From an uncultured Chloroflexota bacterium (GTDB lineage: Bacteria > Chloroflexota > Anaerolineae > Aggregatilineales > Phototrophicaceae), in the NCBI GenBank assembly GCA_937864975.1, contig CALMDI010000241.1:1-7353 (forward strand): 7,353 bases of DNA. The letters are read 5' to 3'. The position numbers and the translations under genes were made by a program. Positions 5,059 to 7,353 of the stretch are shown in pieces. The stretch's first letter is position 1. Each line of letters begins with the position of its first letter. The notes beneath the pieces are model-generated. The model was not told the origin of the DNA. It made no database searches and worked only from the letters and a program-made list of their open reading frames with translations.

Positions 5059-6681
5059 TCAAGGCTGTTGAAGCTGCTCCGCGCCGCCGGATATCAGAAA
5101 GTTGAGGACGAGCGAGTCGACAATCGTTTCGACGGGCGCGCGGTCATCCGTGAACACGATGTTCGACGTTTCGACGGGCACGAGCGACGCCGCGCCGAGC
5201 GCCAGGGCATTGCCTAAAATCGGATGCGTGCCGGGGGGCAGCAGCGCGAGATTTTGAATCAGATTGTCGGTCGTGGTCGGCTGTATGGTCGCGACGAGAA
5301 TCGTGTTGAACGACGAGGGTACGTCCATCGCGTGAACGGTTGGAAACACCTGTAAAAGCGTCGTCGTCATGGCGTCGATCAGCCGCCGGTCGGTCGGCGT
5401 GCGCCCGACGTTGATGACCACCACGCCGTCGTCAGTCAGGTGGTCGCGCACTTCGCGGAAATATTCCACCGTCGTCAGGTGCGCCGGGATATACGGCGGG
5501 CGGTAGGCGTCAATGCCGATGACGGAATAGCGTTTGTTCAGCGTGTTCAGGATGTAGCGTCCGTCCTGCGCGTAGACGGTCAGGTTCGGCATCTTCTCGC
5601 GGTTCATGTCAAAAAACTTCTCACCCGCCTCGATAATGGTCGGGTCAATCTCGATGCCGTCGATGGGAATATCGCCATACGCGGCGGTGTACTGCCGCGC
5701 GACCGTGCCCGCCGCCAGCCCGACGAGCAGCAGCGACTCGACGTCATCGGGAACAAACGGTGGCGCGTTGAAATACGGCGCGATCAGGAAGAAGTCCCAC
5801 GTGCGTCCAAACATCACCTGATCCGGGTGCCACTGGCTGTGGATCCCCTGACCTTCGTTCAGGTAGAGGTAGCGATTGCCTGCCGGGTCTTGCTGCACCT
5901 GAATATAGTTATAGGCGCTCTCGTCCTCAAAGAGAATGGTCGCGTTACCAACGGGCGGGCGCAGCGGTCCGTTCAGGACGAGGAGGGACACGACCGCAAC
6001 GACGAGTGGCATCCACAATGTCCGCAGCGCCAGAGAGCGCCGCAGCCGCCATAAGCCGACAAATCCGACGACGTAAAGAACCGTTGCGAACAGCAGAAAG
6101 GTTCGAAACGTGCCAAGCTCAGGGATGAGCAGCAGGACGGGCGCGAACGTGCCGACGAGGCTGCCAAGCGTGCTAATGGCGTAAATTCTGCCAGAAGTTT
6201 TGCCCGCGCTGCGAACGTCCGTCACTGCCAGCCGAATCGCGAACGGCGACACGCAGCCAAGCAGCGTGATCGGCGCGGCAAACAGCACCAGCACCGACAG
6301 GAACGAGCCGAGCGCCAGCGCCGCTTCCGCGCCGACCACCGCGCTCGCGGCTGTGGTCAGCACCGGGCGCGCGACGAGCGGAATCAGCGCGCTCAGAAAC
6401 GCGCCCCAGACAAGGATGCCATAAAAGGTCGTGCGGTGCGGCGAGCGGTCTGCCCAGCGCCCGCCAACCGTGTAACCGATGGTGAGATAGAGCAGCATCA
6501 GCCCGATCACGTTTGCCCAGACGAGATTGCTCGTTCCAAAGACGTTGCCGAGCAATCTGGACGCGCCCATTTCGACCGCCATCGTCGTCATGCCCGCCGT
6601 GAACACGGCGACGTAGAGAAAGGCGTTCGGGCGGCGCGGCTGATCGCCGGTTGTCGAGATAAAATTTGCGGGTTGGGTCAC
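5059..6681 (-). CDS. Membrane-fused spermidine-synthase-like protein (polytopic N-terminus plus SAM-fold domain)
   Basis: The product has 540 residues. The N-terminal ~240 form six to eight membrane helices with the family start 'AVEMGASRLLGNVFGTSNLVWANVIG'. The C-terminal ~290 resemble spermidine synthase: entry strand FEDESAYNYIQV (251-262), LNEGQGIHS (274-282), SAM/dcSAM-binding loop LLLVGLAAGT (317-326), acidic pair Glu344/Asp346 (GIEIDP), QDGRYIL (372-378), IDAYRPP (390-396) and FTDDRAPVE (510-518). In true aminopropyltransferases the loop is GGGDG and the catalytic strand is D-S/T-x-D-P. Here these are GLAAG and DAYRP, so the second Asp is missing and classical spermidine synthesis is doubtful. 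The start is a GTG at 6681 without a clear ribosome-binding site; no other start lies before the first helix. It heads a two-gene operon with the DUF1461 gene and diverges from the GNAT gene, whose start is 21 bases away. Family certain, reaction unknown. Confidence 0.88.
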   Translation of the reverse strand: MTQPANFISTTGDQPRRPNAFLYVAVFTAGMTTMAVEMGASRLLGNVFGTSNLVWANVIGLMLLYLTIGYTVGGRWADRSPHRTTFYGILVWGAFLSALIPLVARPVLTTAASAVVGAEAALALGSFLSVLVLFAAPITLLGCVSPFAIRLAVTDVRSAGKTSGRIYAISTLGSLVGTFAPVLLLIPELGTFRTFLLFATVLYVVGFVGLWRLRRSLALRTLWMPLVVAVVSLLVLNGPLRPPVGNATILFEDESAYNYIQVQQDPAGNRYLYLNEGQGIHSQWHPDQVMFGRTWDFFLIAPYFNAPPFVPDDVESLLLVGLAAGTVARQYTAAYGDIPIDGIEIDPTIIEAGEKFFDMNREKMPNLTVYAQDGRYILNTLNKRYSVIGIDAYRPPYIPAHLTTVEYFREVRDHLTDDGVVVINVGRTPTDRRLIDAMTTTLLQVFPTVHAMDVPSSFNTILVATIQPTTTDNLIQNLALLPPGTHPILGNALALGAASLVPVETSNIVFTDDRAPVETIVDSLVLNFLISGGAEQLQQP

Positions 6682-6702
6682 AAAGATTGGATTTCGTCTA
6701 CG
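6660..6702. promoter_or_regulatory. Very short divergent start region between the spermidine-synthase-like and GNAT genes
   Basis: The two start codons, GTG at 6681 (minus) and ATG at 6703 (plus), are separated by only 21 bases, so at least one promoter must lie inside the other gene. For the plus strand a -10-like TAAAAT is at 6660-6665, within the first codons of the minus gene, without a good -35. No convincing minus-strand hexamers or Shine-Dalgarno sequences are visible on either side; leaderless or very short leaders are possible. Confidence 0.25.
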
Positions 6703-6972
6703 ATGGCGCCGACGTTACGCGATGCGACTGTGGACGACGCGCCCGCGCTCGCGCGGTTTATTCCTACGATATGGCGTGATGATAACCCGGACGTTGAATT
6801 TGTTGCCAGCGCCCTTCGCGTTTTGACGCGCCGTACGATGGTGGCATTGGATGGCAATACGCTGGTTGGCTTTATCGATGCGTTTCCCACAACGTCGAAG
6901 GATGGCGTCGAGCGTTGGGAGATCGACCTGCTGGCGGTCGCGCCGGAGTGCCGCCTCCAGCACGCGTCCTAA
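6703..6972 (+). pseudogene. GNAT-family N-acetyltransferase, truncated before its acetyl-CoA-binding loop
   Basis: Residues 1-84 follow the GNAT fold: strand 1 PTLRDATVDDAPALARF, a helical section with WRDDNPD, strands 2-3 (TMVALDGNTLVGFIDAF) and strand 4 ending in 'RWEIDLLAVAPECR'. In intact relatives this is followed at once by the R/Q-x-x-G-x-G/A loop that grips acetyl-CoA, then by about 60-100 more residues. Here the sequence changes to 'LQHAS' and stops at 6970-6972, giving 89 residues without cofactor-binding loop or C-terminal half. The protein could not be active. The cut coincides with the change to different-looking DNA at about 6955, so it is better read as a join than as decay in place. 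The acyl acceptor is unknown. It starts 21 bases from the divergent membrane-protein gene. Confidence 0.78.
6952..6960. other. Second sequence join inside coding DNA (GNAT to DUF1326 region)
   Basis: GNAT homology ends with Cys-Arg at about 6954. From there the sequence has no coding continuation of that family, and a convergent gene of proteobacterial style ends 20-odd bases later at 6980. No terminal repeats, target-site duplication or integration-site sequence are visible. The position is inferred from where the expected motif (R-G-R/K-G-I-G type) fails to appear. Confidence 0.6.
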
Positions 6973-6979
6973 CCCCCGG

Positions 6980-7353
6980 TCAGCGGACCACGCCGGTCCC
7001 GGTGATGTCGATCTCGCAGAAATGGGCGTGCGAATCCGCGAGATCGAGTTGGATGGCGCCCCTGGTCTTGGCCCAGCCGCGCCCAGCCTCGGCGAAGGTG
7101 TATTCAAAGCCGTTCGGCAGGTTGAAGCGCGCCCGGTGCTCCTGCTTTGTGACCGGGTTCAGGATCGGCTCGCCGCGGGCTTCAACCACCTCGGGAACAT
7201 TGAAGCGCGCCTTGCGCCCATCCACGTCGATATCGAGGTCGATCCTGGTGAAGATCGGATCGTGCAGCTTTTCAAGCGTCGATGCGAAGACGTTGAAAAT
7301 CGTCGCTCCCGGCTCGGTGTCCTGACCGCTCAAAATCCGCAGGAGCGCGGCAC
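6980..7353 (-). CDS. DUF1326 domain-containing protein, 3' part (gene runs in from the right edge)
   Basis: The minus-strand frame is open from the window edge (…AALLRILSGQDTEPG…) to a TGA at 6980-6982, giving about 123 residues. The TTG at 7333 is internal, because the upstream codons continue the family sequence. The text 'LLRILSGQDTEPGATIFNVFASTLEK', 'ARFNVPEVVEARGEPILNPVTKQEHRARFNLPNGFEYTFAEAGRGWAKT' (here only quoted in part: NPVTKQEHRARFNLPNGFEY) and the end 'FCEIDITGTGVVR' match my memory of DUF1326 proteins, which are about 200 residues long and common in alpha- and other proteobacteria. Their biochemical role is not established; members start with a Cys-rich segment that would lie outside this window. 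Style and codon use differ from the genes to the left of 6955. Confidence 0.72.
   Translation of the reverse strand, partial: AALLRILSGQDTEPGATIFNVFASTLEKLHDPIFTRIDLDIDVDGRKARFNVPEVVEARGEPILNPVTKQEHRARFNLPNGFEYTFAEAGRGWAKTRGAIQLDLADSHAHFCEIDITGTGVVR

Noticed and set aside
5440..6054. Plus-strand open frame of 204 codons inside the spermidine-synthase-like gene.
   Set aside because: It lies opposite conserved catalytic motifs of the minus-strand gene and has no ribosome-binding site or recognisable domain.
1..7353. Searched for CRISPR arrays, tRNA or rRNA genes, insertion-sequence ends, transposase or integrase genes and attachment sites that could explain the mosaic.
   Set aside because: No regularly repeated units, cloverleaf sequences, terminal inverted repeats or recombinase motifs were seen on either strand.

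Overview
The window looks like a patchwork of three stretches from three different bacteria, joined inside coding sequences. This is judged from reading alone; no search was run. Bases 1 to about 2590 have the very high GC, almost exclusively G/C third codon positions and protein style of an actinobacterium (Cellulomonas/Nocardioides-like). Bases about 2590 to 6954 have more relaxed codon use with A/T-rich patches, and a gene set (YvcK with an N-terminal membrane region, membrane-fused spermidine-synthase-like protein, DUF1461 protein) that fits a Chloroflexota-like genome. From about 6955 to the end there is the 3' part of a proteobacterial-looking DUF1326 gene.

Left stretch: the last codons of a glycine betaine/choline-type ABC substrate-binding protein (+) run into a strong hairpin. 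They converge there on a minus-strand pair: a secreted protein of about 418 residues with a conserved-looking stalk and an unusual helical C-terminal domain, directly abutted by a 111-residue three-helix membrane protein. This pair is the most interesting biology in the window, because its layout resembles a secreted effector with its immunity protein. Upstream of it lies a leader with three GTTCCG repeats and a hairpin, and then the C-terminal part of an acyl-CoA dehydrogenase.

Middle stretch: a minus-strand yvcK gene with a good sigma-70-type promoter is cut about 220 codons in and continues in frame into the acyl-CoA dehydrogenase tail. Divergent from it is a complete short-chain dehydrogenase (+). 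It converges, across an inverted repeat, on a minus-strand two-gene operon: a membrane-anchored spermidine-synthase-like protein followed 10 bases later by a DUF1461/TIGR01906 (Lit-like) membrane protein. A GNAT acetyltransferase starts divergently only 21 bases away and is broken off just before its acetyl-CoA-binding loop.

Right stretch: after the second break the DUF1326 gene runs in from the right edge on the minus strand.

Both breaks fall inside conserved domains and coincide with changes in sequence style. A chimeric assembly or clone is therefore the most economical explanation, and the two hybrid ORFs should not be treated as new domain fusions without independent reads across the joins. 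The genes between the breaks look intact and can be interpreted normally.
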